From NCBI RefSeq assembly GCF_016808335.1, contig NC_053136.1, forward strand, positions 4,012,531-4,076,530: 64,000 nucleotides of DNA, written 5' to 3'. This DNA is from Panicum virgatum (Eukaryota > Streptophyta > Magnoliopsida > Poales > Poaceae). The notes below the pieces were generated by a model. The model saw nothing but the letters and a program-made list of their open reading frames with translations. It had not been told where the DNA came from and ran no database searches. The translations under genes and the position numbers were made by a program. Of the stretch, positions 45,373-56,600 are shown one piece after another; positions within the stretch are counted from its first letter, which is position 1, and each line of letters starts with the position of its first letter.

Positions 45373-46501
45373 GAAACTTCTCTGATGCATACTCAACAAG
45401 CAAGAGAGTGCAGCAAACAAAACTTAATTGTTAGGATGCAGCGATAATCCCTGATTGTGTTAATTGGCTGATCCCAAATACAAACAATTCGGCATACACG
45501 TCATCAAGATGATTTCAGACATTTGCTCAACATATCTTGTTTTTTGAAAGCACCCAGAAGCACTGGAGAGTCATTTAAGATTTTGGACGCCCACACTGGC
45601 CGGACTCAACGTAAACGAGGCTACCCGAGTAGTCTCGAAACACGCCATACTAAGTCACTCACACCACACGCACACATACATGCCTCAGCATCAGGTGGAA
45701 AAAAATCCACACCTGGAGCGCGCGCCAACCGAGCTAGGCTCGGTCCCCCAAATTCCAACATCACATTCAACTCTTCTTGTGCATGGAGCCATACTTGGCA
45801 AGCCATTTTAGTTAGCCGGACTGGCTAGCTAAGTTTGGCTAGCGAGGTGTTCAATTTGGAGAGCCGGATGACTTGACGAATTGGATAGCTAGTTTGTTGG
45901 AGAGCTATTTTGGTGTGAAGAAAATTTGGCTAGTTGAGCTATTTTGATTAGTCTCTTGAAGATGCTCTAAGAGTATTTCAAGATAACATCTTCATGTTGC
46001 TGCCTCAACGATGCATATAATTGTCAGGCAATATAGAAGGTTTGTAGGTTTTCTTCTACGAAAGCACCAATTGATTCGGTCATTGTTTTTTTTTTATTAT
46101 GGACTAGTAGAGGCTCATGTGCCGCACGCACATGTTTCAAATAAAATGCAGTACAAGCCTAAAGCGGATCAAAGAATCAATTCTTATTTTAGAAAATAGG
46201 AAGAGAAATCGGTAGCTTATCTATCTTTGGTGTTTGCTGGGCGGAACTGGGCCACACGGTAGTCAATCTTTGGTGTTTGCTGGGCCGAACTGGGCCACAC
46301 GGTAGTCAGGCTAAGCAGAGAAGGACGGACGAGAGCCGTCGGATGCAGTGGACGGTGGATAGAAGATGCCAAGTGCTCGCCGCCTCGCCGCCTCGCCTGG
46401 TGATCCCAACCCCGCCGCCGCTCCGCGCTCAGTTTAGCAGAGTACGAGGTGCCCAAACACGCCTCATCCGACGTCCTAGTATTGCCACCGCTCCTGCCCC
46501 A
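45373..46501. other. No gene seen; MITE-like relic, tandem duplication and a Helitron-like end
   Basis: 45780-45973 is an AT-rich stretch ending in gaagatgctctaagag, which resembles the end of grass MITEs beginning with gagcatctcc; I cannot define its other end. A 46-bp unit (tctttggtgtttgctgggc and following) is duplicated at about 46222-46312. The candidate Helitron end at 46104 is listed separately. The first bases homologous to DUF6598 copy A start near 46495. Confidence 0.5.
46104..46137 (-). mobile_element. Candidate Helitron 3' terminus, minus strand
   Basis: On the minus strand CATGTGCGTGCGGCACATG forms a hairpin, followed after about 9 bases by CTAG and then T (end at 46104). This hairpin-CTRR-T layout marks Helitron 3' ends. 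The body would extend to the right, towards DUF6598 copy B. I could not find a matching 5' TC end. Confidence 0.5.
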
Positions 46502-49226
46502 ATGCATCGCCTCTCCTCCTATCACTCGCGGGCTCTCCTCTCTTTCATGGCCTCTGGCCCGCGCTGGTGTCCACTAGCGCTTGCGCGAGGACTTTTCCGA
46601 CTCACGGCGGCCCCCAATCCACCTGTCCGTCGTGTTTCCCGGTTTGTTTTCTTGTTCTGATGCTAAAGATTGCTCGTTTATTTAGTTGGGGTGGTTGTTC
46701 CATCCTGTTGAAGTGTTGATCTCATAGGAATCCCAGGGAATCGATTTCGTACCATATTATTATTTGTGTCGGATGCTGGAATTAGCTTTTTACGCGCGTT
46801 TTGTGGTAGATCTCCACATGGATATCGGAACATAGCGAGCGGCATTGCAGTGAAAGGGGAGATGGATAAACCAGACAGACACCTCCTCATCCCTTCTGCC
46901 AATGACAAACGTGATAGAACCGAGGGAACTCTGGACATCTCTGATACTGAACTAGACAGTGATGGTGAAGAGGGCTGGTCAGCACAGATACCTCGTTTCC
47001 CTGTCGACGGTATATTCCCTCTGTATAGATTTCCAAGGAGCAGGCACCGTGATGGCTCTATATACAGGGGCGCGGATAGCTGGAAAGAAGAATTTGGTAC
47101 TGCAAACCGTAATGAGAGTAAGTCATCAATATCTCTTCTCCCATTTAAGTTTTTTAGTATATTTTGCAGGCAGCATTAACTTATATATTCTTTGCTGAAA
47201 CCTTGAGGTTAGTTCTTCTTAATTTTGTTTATTTTTACTGTTGAATGCCAGCGCTTTGCAAAGATAAATGGAAATCTTGTCACTTGTCAGTTGCTACTTA
47301 GGAGTTGCATTGTTAGATGTTTGCAGAAGTAGGAGACATCTAAACCATCACGCCCTACCTATATTGCAGCTTGTGAAATTGGTCGATATCTATTCAACAT
47401 GAGTTCGGTTTAGGGACAAGGTGGGATGGGATGGTACCATCCACTTTTTGTTTCGTTGGATGACTAGGAATAACCACATAAAAACTCTGGTCCCACTCTT
47501 TTGCATTGTGGTTTCCTAAAAGAACTTTTCTTGGGAGAAAATAACCTAGTAAAAATGACATAGAAAGCTTCCATGTAAATGAAAAAGGGAACTTTCCAAT
47601 ATAGCCGTGGAATTTTGAAACTCCATGTTTACCTTTTCTGGTTACAATATAACTCGTAATTTGTTTATGAAGCTCGGTTGGAGGCAATGATGTTATCGGA
47701 TCCCACAGATTGCGCCCTCCATGTTGACGGAACTTGTATGCGGCATCCACCTCGTCCGCTGTTGCAGATTTTCTCACTAAAGTTGCATAAAGTTCATGTG
47801 GATGGTGGCTTGGTAGAGTTGTATGGATATATAGCAGCGCGAGATCGTCTGGATCGATTGCTTAACCATGTCATTAATTTTAGTAGGGATGATCCCATCA
47901 TTGTGGAGCAGGTGCACATCTGTGATATTTGTAAAGTTTTTAAATTGCTATATCTTTGACCAAACACACATGGCATAGAACTGATCATGCTACATTAACT
48001 TAATCTCTTTTACATCACTAAAGTTGGCAAAGAGCCTGAATGTTGTATTAATTATGCTCTTGGATCGTTTAATAGAAAAGTAGGTTCTGTTTGCACTCTT
48101 GATTTCCCTAATAACTAGAAATAGCATACAGTTATTGTACCATAGATTTTAAGTAATATTTGGGTCACAGCGCCAAACGATGCTTCCATCTGAATAATCT
48201 GTCCGAAAGTAGAAAAATTATTTTTGGGTTGTATATAAACTACAAATAAATATACTGAGTCTTAGATTGTGAAATGATGGTTTATGATCAGATCCATATC
48301 ACCTGTTACACCAAAGAAAATCAAATCTAATACTTTTGGCCCTCTGCTGCTACTTAGTACACCACACAAAATTGACTTTCTCTTGTTCCTCATATGCATG
48401 TGGAGGTGAATAGCATAAATAATCCTATCATTACGAAATACATTTTTTTCTCTATTCATCAGACACAGTTTTTTTTTTTGAATATTTGGGATTCAAAACA
48501 AAACCAATTTAACTATGATCTTGGTCTTCAATTGTAAAGTATCCCTTATTCCCTTTTAAATATGAGTGAAACATCACAAGGGAAGCATTTTGCTTTAATT
48601 AATACTTTGATATGAAGAGATTCTAAATAGTAATAATTTTGTAGGGTTCTCTCATCAACATGGCTGGCCCTAAGCGAGGGATCCAATTAATAGGCACTAT
48701 TCTAATAGAATATGACTTGAGGATCAAGACTGGCAAACATGAAAAGGATGATCTACAGCTGATTGATGGTGCATCAATCATCGATGACATTGGCACTGAG
48801 GACCGGGACATATTCACAAGACGAATTCATGGCGAGTATGGCACAATGGAGATAAGTGCATCACGTCTTCTCTATGCGGTTGAGGCGACCATAGAAGTTC
48901 TCATATCTGAAGTGTATAGAAGCTTCAATTTGCATCTTGGATGTTTTACGAGCGGGCTGCAGGAACAAATTCAGCTCTTTGATGGTGACATTGACGAGTC
49001 ATGTGGCTTAAAGAGATCTGTGGTTGCTGTAAGGATGCATACTTCTGTGGAATTGAAGTTCAAGGTAGGTTCAGAGTCATCCAGATCTGCTGAGCATTGC
49101 TGTTCCTTCAAGGCGAACCAACATGGATGTGTTAGTAAAGAGATAAAGACTGATCTTGCTTTGATTTCAGTAAAGGTGACTTGGTCACCTTTGCCTAGAG
49201 GACTAGGTGTAGTGTTTCCTGCCTAA
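46502..49226 (+). CDS. DUF6598 domain protein, copy B, four exons, apparently intact
   Basis: Exons: 46502-46641, 46810-47117, 47673-47911, 48645-49226, with GT-AG junctions and compatible phases (2, 1, 0). The predicted protein has 422 residues. The N-terminal 150 residues are basic at first (MHRLSSYHSRALLSF, a possible organelle-targeting start), then acidic (DTELDSDGEEGW). The DUF6598 domain runs from about residue 183 (LQIFSLKLHKVHVDGGLVEL) to the end, including MAGPKRGIQLIGTILIEYDL and SVKVTWSPLPRGLG. Its biochemical role is unknown; the family is expanded in grasses. The start was chosen because copy A conserves it. It is the only undamaged member here and lies between two candidate Helitron ends (46104 and 50434). 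Confidence 0.8.
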
Positions 49227-50978
49227 TATAAGATTTTATGGTGCCATACTTGTATATCAAGAAAATTGGCCATTCAACCTTATATAGAACTTATCAAAAG
49301 TTGCCTCTTGTTATGACTTATGAGAAGGCCAAGAGAGATTATGCAACCATCACGACTTGCAAGGCTGTAGTGGCACTGGCAGCAATCGAACATTCAGGTT
49401 AACAGTATTCTGTCTGCCTGTATTTAGAGTTGGCAGGCTTGGTTGTAATCAGGACTTGGGTTGTAATCAGATTTATCCATTTTTTTATAAAAAAAAGAGA
49501 ACAGAAACCACTTTGACCATGGGCAAGTAAATTACACGTGGAGAAATTTGACCATAAATTGTTGGGGCCCGGATTGGCCCAAGAGACTTGTTGCGCTTGT
49601 GCAGATGAGATCATGGGCTCGTTTTGGCTCTGGCCTAGATCATCTGGTTAGAGACAGGCCTGCGTAGCGTTTTGCTGGGCTTGCTGGGTGCCAGTGGCTT
49701 TTAGCAGGCGCGGGCTAGCTATAGTTGGCAGGCCGGTGGCCTTGCTTGTTTTGAATTCTTTGGCGCCAAAGATGGTGGGTCTTGTTCGTTGTCAGTAACC
49801 ATTGTTCGGCGCAAATCTTGGTCAGACACAACCGACGATCCGTCTTATTCTCCAGGCTGCCGTCTCTCGTCCCCGAATCAACACTCCGCCAATCACGGCC
49901 AGCGGGCCCATGACCACAAACGGCAGTGCAAGAACTCCCTCAATGGTCGACACCTGAATGTTCTCGCCGGAAAGGCTCACCTGACAACGGCGACCCTAAC
50001 TGGCAACGGCGGCATGAGGTTGAAGGCAAGCTCACGTCATCCGTAATGAGTCGTTGCCACGCCTTCATGAAACGCGCGTGGACATCGAAACGCCAAAAAT
50101 AGCACGGGCGCGTAAGGGGTCTCTCCCAGACTCCTACAATTCTATTGGGTGCTGGGTAGGTGTTAAAGAGTTGCTTTGAAAGCTAAGCCAACGGCAATTT
50201 TGTTTATTTGTTGATCTGTCCATTTGTTGCTCATGAACACGTGTGGTACATATTCTTCATGATCTGTCCATTTGCTATATTCTTGATGAAATCCTTATAA
50301 CATAGACTAAATAGGTTATATGTACAGTGATATATGATATTAGTTTGAAATCCTTCTAATTATTGATTAAAAAAACCCTTTTAATTATTGATACTACTTT
50401 TAAACACGTGCCTGGGCACGTGCATCCCTACTAGTTGGTGTAACAGTGGAAAACAGAGGATCAGACTCGAATAAGTATAGGAAATTTACTTAATTATTTT
50501 TTTGCGAAATTTACTTAATTACTTTACTACACACTGACGACTTAACTTACCAAAGCCTGTTATTATCCACTAAATCGTAACTCGTAATTGTTTGCATGAC
50601 CAAAGGTTTTGCCTTCTTTTTTGCCCGATAGTTGGAATGGAAGGAAAGAGCTCCGCAGCGACCACAAGGATTGAGGAGGAGGAAATCTGTTTTCCATATC
50701 CTTTTGTTGGTTTTTTTTTGGAAAAGGAAGATTTGATTAATTTCAAAAACATTACATCAAGATGATACAACACAGCTTGAAATCTTGGCATCTCCTTTTA
50801 TTGTAAGTGCTGAATACCCTTTGGAATCGGAATATCTGAACCTGAGTCCAGTTCATTTTGTGAATAAGCTTGAGCTACGGCGATAGCCCCACCTTGATGT
50901 CACGCGCTCCCATCCTGTCACCATAATGATCACGATTAAAACACGAGTTATTGTTTTCAAATGTATAGTAAAATACTA
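49227..50978. other. 3' flank of DUF6598 copy B; no further gene seen
   Basis: The first 180 bases match the 3' flanks of copies A and C. No other frame is convincing. A poly-T followed by gaaaaggaagatttgattaa near 50710-50745 resembles a retroelement tail. A candidate Helitron end at 50434 is listed separately. Confidence 0.5.
50402..50434 (+). mobile_element. Candidate Helitron 3' terminus, plus strand
   Basis: CACGTGCCTGGGCACGTG forms a perfect hairpin with 8-bp arms (50405-50412 and 50415-50422), followed by catcccta, then CTAG (50431-50434) and T. This is the standard Helitron 3' end. The body would lie to the left, possibly taking in DUF6598 copy B. No 5' end was recognised. Confidence 0.55.
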
Positions 50979-51126
50979 CTCCCTTCGTTCCAAAATGTAG
51001 GTCGTTTTGATTTTTTTTAGATTTATAGTGTTTGCTATACATCTAGATATAATATATGTCTAGATGCATAACAAAAACTATGAAACTAGAAAAGTCAAAA
51101 CGACCTATATTTTGAAATGAAGGGAG
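50979..51126. mobile_element. Stowaway-type MITE (148 bp)
   Basis: Terminal inverted repeats CTCCCTTCGTTCCAAAAT and, inverted, CTCCCTTCATTTCAAAAT are flanked by TA on both sides (50977-50978 and 51127-51128). The internal arms also pair (ggtcgttttg and caaaacgacc). Typical of Tc1/mariner-derived Stowaway elements in grasses. Confidence 0.9.
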
Positions 51127-51203
51127 TAATAAACTGGCAAAACTGTCATGCTTTGGTGACACTTTTTTTCTTCTTGAAATTACGTTGACTGCCGACCTAT
51201 AAT

Positions 51204-51445
51204 TTCTATGTGCATGTACAAATAGCAACCAGAGAGATCAAGCTCTTTGATGGCACCATTGTGGAGTCCCGTTGCTTGGAGAGGATTGTGGTTGCAGTGG
51301 TGATGGGCGCTCAGATGGATTTGAAGTTCTAGTTAGGCGCAGGGTCTTCTAGTTCCTTGTTCCTTCGCACAACAATGGACATCGGCCAGCTGATATAGAC
51401 TGATTCTGCGTCAATCTTGGTGAAGTGGCTTGGTATTTTCGTTTT
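51204..51445 (+). pseudogene. DUF6598 C-terminal relic
   Basis: One reading frame gives REIKLFDGTIVESRCLERIV, then MDLKF, a stop, LGAGSSSS, a second stop and SILVKWLG. This lines up with the last third of DUF6598 in copies A-C (QIQLFDGDIGESCGLKRSVV and so on). Two in-frame stops and a poly-T downstream show it is an old remnant. Confidence 0.65.
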
Positions 51446-51820
51446 TTTTTTTTTTTTGAACCTAGAGGTTGTTCATCTGACCTTAGGGACGTTTTGTTTA
51501 AAAGCTGGGCGTCACGGTTAACAATCTAGGTGGTGGCAGCAGCACTGGACCACTAGTCTAAGTTCACGGATGCCAATTGTTATGAAAACAGAGTTCAGGC
51601 GTACCCAACTAGTGTAATAATTGTACTCTAATTGTACTGTCTAATTACATTTTGATTCAGTGGCCATGCATACTCCACAGTTTCATGTTGACATCGCACA
51701 GTGCAGCCTATTGCACATTTTGTTTCTTCTCAGTTTTGTCCTGCACTAGAATTTCCCAGATACACATCCATGCATTTCCAAGAGGGAGATATGACAGACG
51801 ACAGTGATACACATTCAAAG

Positions 51821-52013
51821 AGAAGTTACAACTCACTGCTTCAGAATACCAGACTCTGTACGCATGAACAGATATTTGTGCTGCATCGGCCTGTACATCA
51901 ACCTTGTCCAGATAGTGGAGAAGTTACAACTCACTGCTTCAGAATACCAGACTATACGCATGAACAGATATTTGTGCTGCATCGGCCTGCACATCAACCT
52001 TGTCCAGATAGTG
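51821..52013. repeat. Tandem duplication of about 98 bp
   Basis: Two copies of a unit beginning gagaagttacaactcactgc, the second missing three bases (ctg). They lie just beyond the stop codon of the minus-strand RIP-like exon, in what would be its 3' region. Confidence 0.85.
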
Positions 52014-52027
52014 TACCGTGCACGTAC

Positions 52028-53602
52028 TCAAAGGACGAAACGGAAACGTAAAAATCTGCTAATGAAGTGGCCTGCCCTTACTAAACTAGGTTGGGAAAGG
52101 ACCCTCGATGGCCTTTGGAGAGACCTTGAACGCATCTTTGCTCTCAAAGAAAAGAGACTTTCTTCTTCTGTAGACATCTGCATCTGTCTCACTGAAGAAA
52201 CAACGACATCTGTAGAACTGGGAGTAAAAGTCGTGGTAAAAGGCTGGATGGGTACCCTCTCAACAGATCTCACCTGGTTTAGCTGTTTTTCAATGAACTT
52301 CCTGACACCAGGGAAATGACTCAGAAAGTCTCCATGGGATGGATCTGCTTGTTCTTCATCTGTTTCTTCTTCGATTTCTTGCTCTTGCTCTTCATCTGCT
52401 TCTTCTTCGATTTCTTGCTCTTGCTCTTCATATGCTTCTGCTTTGATTTCTACCTCTTGTTCTCCATCCTCTTCTTCTTTGGGTTCTTCCTCTTGTTCTT
52501 TATCCTCTTCTTCTTTGATTTCTTCTTGTTCTTTATCCACTTCCGGAAGCCAGTTCTCCAACAGCAAAGCAATAAGATCAGATCCTCTGTCTCCTCCTCC
52601 CACTGAAAATTCATCCAGAGGACGTTTCTTTCTCTGACCCCCTCTCTCTTGTCTCGATCGTGACCACTTCATGCCAGCTTTAAGGCCCTTGGAAGAAAGT
52701 ATCTTCCTGTTATAATAGTCACTAGGGTCCTCAACCATTGGAGGCTTTTCCTCCGTGGCAGCTTCACGACAGGCATCCCGCAGTACGATCCTGACCTCTC
52801 TGAATACTTCAATTGATGATCCTACATCATCACCTTGTCGGTTTTCTATTCCCGGTGGAACTGTTCCATTAAGTCGATGTTCAGTGTCTCCCATGTTCTT
52901 ATAACAGGACTCACCATATTCATTAATCCAGAATGAGTTTTTCCTTTCCTGGAGAACTGATCCAGAATGATGTTCAGGTGCGCCATCTAATGTAGTCTGG
53001 TCGTAACTCAAGAATGATCTGCACTCTGCTTTCAAGACACATTGTATGCGTGCTGCCTTGGCAATATGGACTGCCAAAATTCCAATTGCTCGCTTGAGAT
53101 CTCTGGATCTTTTCCCCTGACACTTGTACAGTGTCTCAAATGCATATCTTAGAGCATCCGGGCCCATCCAAGTTTGCCCAACACTGGTACCAGGACTGAG
53201 AAACCTGTAATTTTCTGGAATAGATATAGTAGTCACATTTCCCAGCATGTACGGCGTCTCAGTTCCCATTGATATTTCAAAGGCTCCATTCAAGCCATCC
53301 CTCCAACCCCTAATATACAAACTTCTGCCAGCAAGCAACAAGGTAAGAGAGCGTCCCAGGTACTTGATGGTGAGATAGAATGTACCACCAGCTGGTGTGG
53401 AATAGATAATGAGATTGGGTCCATAAATTCTCGATACGTCAAAACGTAAGCCATATTTGAAGCACCAGGCACGGATGGCTCCAATACCGCCCAGGACACT
53501 TTTTAGAGACTCAAATTCAGTTCCATCATCAGACTGATCTAAGCATATGGTGGCCCTATTGCTCACTTCCATCTCATCAATGATGTCCATAATAAATTCA
53601 AC
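52028..53602 (-). CDS. Chimeric gene exon 7: RIP-like (rRNA N-glycosidase fold) domain with acidic tail
   Basis: An open exon of 525 codons after the acceptor TTTGTTTCAG. Residues about 70-240 of the exon resemble the ribosome-inactivating-protein fold: the strand block [15 protein letters not shown], then [10 protein letters not shown], and the helix [19 protein letters not shown], which matches the family's active-site helix in spacing. The catalytic Glu expected before Ala-Ala-Arg is Lys here, so N-glycosidase activity is doubtful. A Trp in [10 protein letters not shown] may match the conserved C-terminal Trp. The last third holds an acidic [14 protein letters not shown] repeat (about residues 355-425 of the exon). 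I infer the family from pattern, not from a search. It could also be a separate gene. Confidence 0.55.
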   Translation of the reverse strand, partial: VEFIMDIIDEMEVSNRATICLDQSDDGTEFESLKSVLGGIGAIRAWCFKYGLRFDVSRIYGPNLIIYSTPAGGTFYLTIKYLGRSLTLLLAGRSLYIRGWRDGLNGAFEISMGTETPYMLGNVTTISIPENYRFLSPGTSVGQTWMGPDALRYAFETLYKCQGKRSRDLKRAIGILAVHIAKAARIQCVLKAECRSFLSYDQTTLDGAPEHHSGSVLQERKNSFWINEYGESCYKNMGDTEHRLNGTVPPGIENRQGDDVGSSIEVFREVRIVLRDACREAATEEKPPMVEDPSDYYNRKILSSKGLKAGMKWSRSRQERGGQRKKRPLDEFSVGGGDRGSDLIALLLENWLPEVDKEQEEIKEEEDKEQEEEPKEEEDGEQEVEIKAEAYEEQEQEIEEEADEEQEQEIEEETDEEQADPSHGDFLSHFPGVRKFIEKQLNQVRSVERVPIQPFTTTFTPSSTDVVVSSVRQMQMSTEEESLFSLRAKMRSRSLQRPSRVLSQPSLVRAGHFISRFLRFRFVL

Positions 53603-56600
53603 CTGAAACAAAATACCATCTATAACGGATCAGTACTTTTTCAGGTTTTCTAAAAAGATGAATATGCAGGCCATAGGAACACAACAGGAATTATGAGAGA
53701 TTTTTTGCCTAAGAGTTTTCCATTAAAAAATTATGGATTCAAATTACAAGGAATTGGCACTTCCATATTTGACGAACTGACCAACCACAAAGTAAACTGT
53801 ACACAACTACATACTGCTCCTACGTCTTTCAAAACCTATGCACTACTCAGTGACATTCTTAATATTCACAATCCTCTTGTGCTTCAGGTATTTGTTCCTG
53901 ATCTTAAAAATGTTCCTTTTAGAACCCACATGGAAACTCTGAAGGGTCAATATATTTTCAGGTGAGCTTAATGTCATTTTTAATATTAAATAAGTTTCTT
54001 CCCGATAAAGAACTTTAACTGAGATGGGACTAGAAAGCATGTAGTTGAACAATATGTCATAAGAATTGAACAAACAGGTATTGATGCACTGTCAACCATA
54101 ATAATGAAAGAACTGAAGTACTCGGACCTGAGCTGACCAGCTTACCAGTTTCATGTCTGTTATTGGGAGGCCCATGCAACATAGAAAGGTTGGAGAATAA
54201 TCAGGTGTACCAGAGAAAAACAGCATCAAAGTATCCATCACGGACCAATCATTGGCACAAAGTAAAGTTGCAGAAGTATCACTAAAACCCATCTTCATCA
54301 TAATCCAGGACATGGCACAGTAAAGAGCTGTTTTGAAGATAGAACTTGTAGCTTGAGAGTTCTGTTGATCACTGTTATACATACGGCAAAGGTTCCCGTT
54401 CCTCTTTGCATGTAAGGCTTGATAAGTGTGACAACCATGCTTCTCTGCCTGCAGTTATTCAATGATACCAGAACAAACTTTAGTTTAATTCGGAAATGGC
54501 ATTTCCTTCGTTTGCAAAGAAAAGAAGTGGAACTCGAGCAGAAAGAAAAGTTCAAGCAGTGTAGTATGCCAGCTATTATAAGATACAAGGTCACGAACAG
54601 GAGAACCTGATCACTTTATTCAACTTTACCTACAAAATATATTAAATATGCAAATGGATAGCATGGACATGGGAAGCCACAATGCCATGCCATCTCTTTT
54701 CCTTTGTACCACTATACAAAAAATTATGTCCAAACATTTTTCTGGTGAAAATTCCAGCTTTCATCAACAAGGTTCCCTATGTAAGTGTTCTTTCCTCCAA
54801 CATCAATGAGCACTCCAACAATGCAACAGTAAAACCAGGATAATTTAAGGTTATACCGTTATATAGTATTTTTGTACCCATTCTGACTCCATGCAAAGTA
54901 ACATAACAGTAAGATCATATACAAACTGCCCATTGGAGTGCCAACATGTAAGCAGTTATGGGGACAAGGTGGAAAGCAGGGAGGGCATGCAGCTTTCATC
55001 AAACAGTAGTTGGATACGAGCTCCTACCATTCTTCGGTCTATCATGGAGCAGCCATTGTAGTACTTGGGGAACTCATCCTTCGCCAGCCGCCGTTCCATC
55101 AGCTCCATTGCCCTCCTCGCGAGGTGCGGGCGCCCCAGCTTCACGCTCACCGCCACCAACAGCCACAGCAACACTGCACAGGCACCCGGGATTAAACAAA
55201 CAGATGAAGAAAGCATGCAGCATAAAAAGGAAGCTTATGCAGGGTGAATAATGTACACCAATGATATCAATTGGACAAACAAAAATGTCTGGTCATATAT
55301 GCAAACTGTACTGATTGAAGATAGCTTTCAGTTTATGCAAACTGTACTGATTGAAGATAGTTTTCAGTTTCTACATACTATCTGTTTTGCCAGAGCAGAT
55401 TACACATGTACACATACGCTAACCCAGAGATGGAATTCCTATAAACAGTTAAAGTAAAGATCAGATCGACAAATAACCAATATGAAATTGAATTGCCAAG
55501 TCCCTAAACCACAGAATTAATTGTTAAGGGTACAAGAATCAATAAGTCAAGGGTAGTTTAGTCTTTTCCTATTCTAGGGTTTGGGTGTTCTCATGTATAT
55601 ATTATCCACTTTGGGGCTATCCAATACACACACACACAGTGCAGTCATCTTCTTCCTCTCCCATTCCTAACATGGTATAACATTAATAACGACTCCCAGG
55701 ACCACCAGGAGCCAGAGTAGCAGATTAATAAGCAGGACAAACAGAAGACGAAAGCATGCCATGTAAAAAGGATGTTAATGCAAGGTCAATAATGTACAGA
55801 TATCAATTTGCAAAAAAAATTGTTCATATTCACAAACTCTAGCTTGCTTTGTTCCAATTAGGGGTGGTAAAGGGCCTTAAAATTGACTTAGATTATCTAA
55901 GGGCTGGGCTCTAATCTTATACAATTTTGAGCTAAAAATATATAAGGGCCAACTTGGATTGTGAAGAGACCACTAGGGCCATGGCCCATTACCACCCCTA
56001 GTTCCAATCAAGGATGTACAGCTTGCTGTATCTGTATATACACACTATCTTTTGATCTTTTCTACCAGAAGTACATCGGTAGATTATAAAAGTAAAGATT
56101 TGCTAAACCCAAAGATGAAGTTCATATAGACAAATCAAGCTAATATTGCTATCAGTTTTCCAAACCCAAAAGATCGACAAATAACAAATCTCGTAGGTTC
56201 ATAAGATTTGAAATGTAGCTACTTATTACTCCCTAAACCATATAATGCTTAACAAACTAATAATATGACTGTTAAGATGTTCAATAACACAGTCCAGTGC
56301 TATATATCGAGTTTCCAAAGCGCCCTAACCTGGCCACGAGCCTCCATTGTGGTAGCTCCACCTGCTGTTCTCCGGGTCGTATCCAGTGACTATCTGCCAT
56401 TCCTGATTTTCCATTGCAGGGTAACAGATTTTGAGTGGCATCTCTCTGATGAGTTCTTCCCAGCGCTCCTTCACAAGATACAGTATAGCTTCAGCCTGTT
56501 CCCCAGCTGCTAGTGACGACAGAATTGCAATGAAGTTGCCCAGGAAAAACCAGCGGAAATCCATCCTCGCAGGACTAACATTGCCAATGAAGTATCCACC

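Noticed and set aside
50701..50770. Possible SINE or LINE tail (poly-T then gaaaaggaagatttgattaa)
   Set aside because: No second boundary, target duplication or coding part is visible.
52316..52637. Phe/Leu-rich and Ser-rich plus-strand frames that look like membrane segments
   Set aside because: They are the reverse of the acidic Glu repeat in the RIP-like exon. The hydrophobic pattern is an antisense effect.
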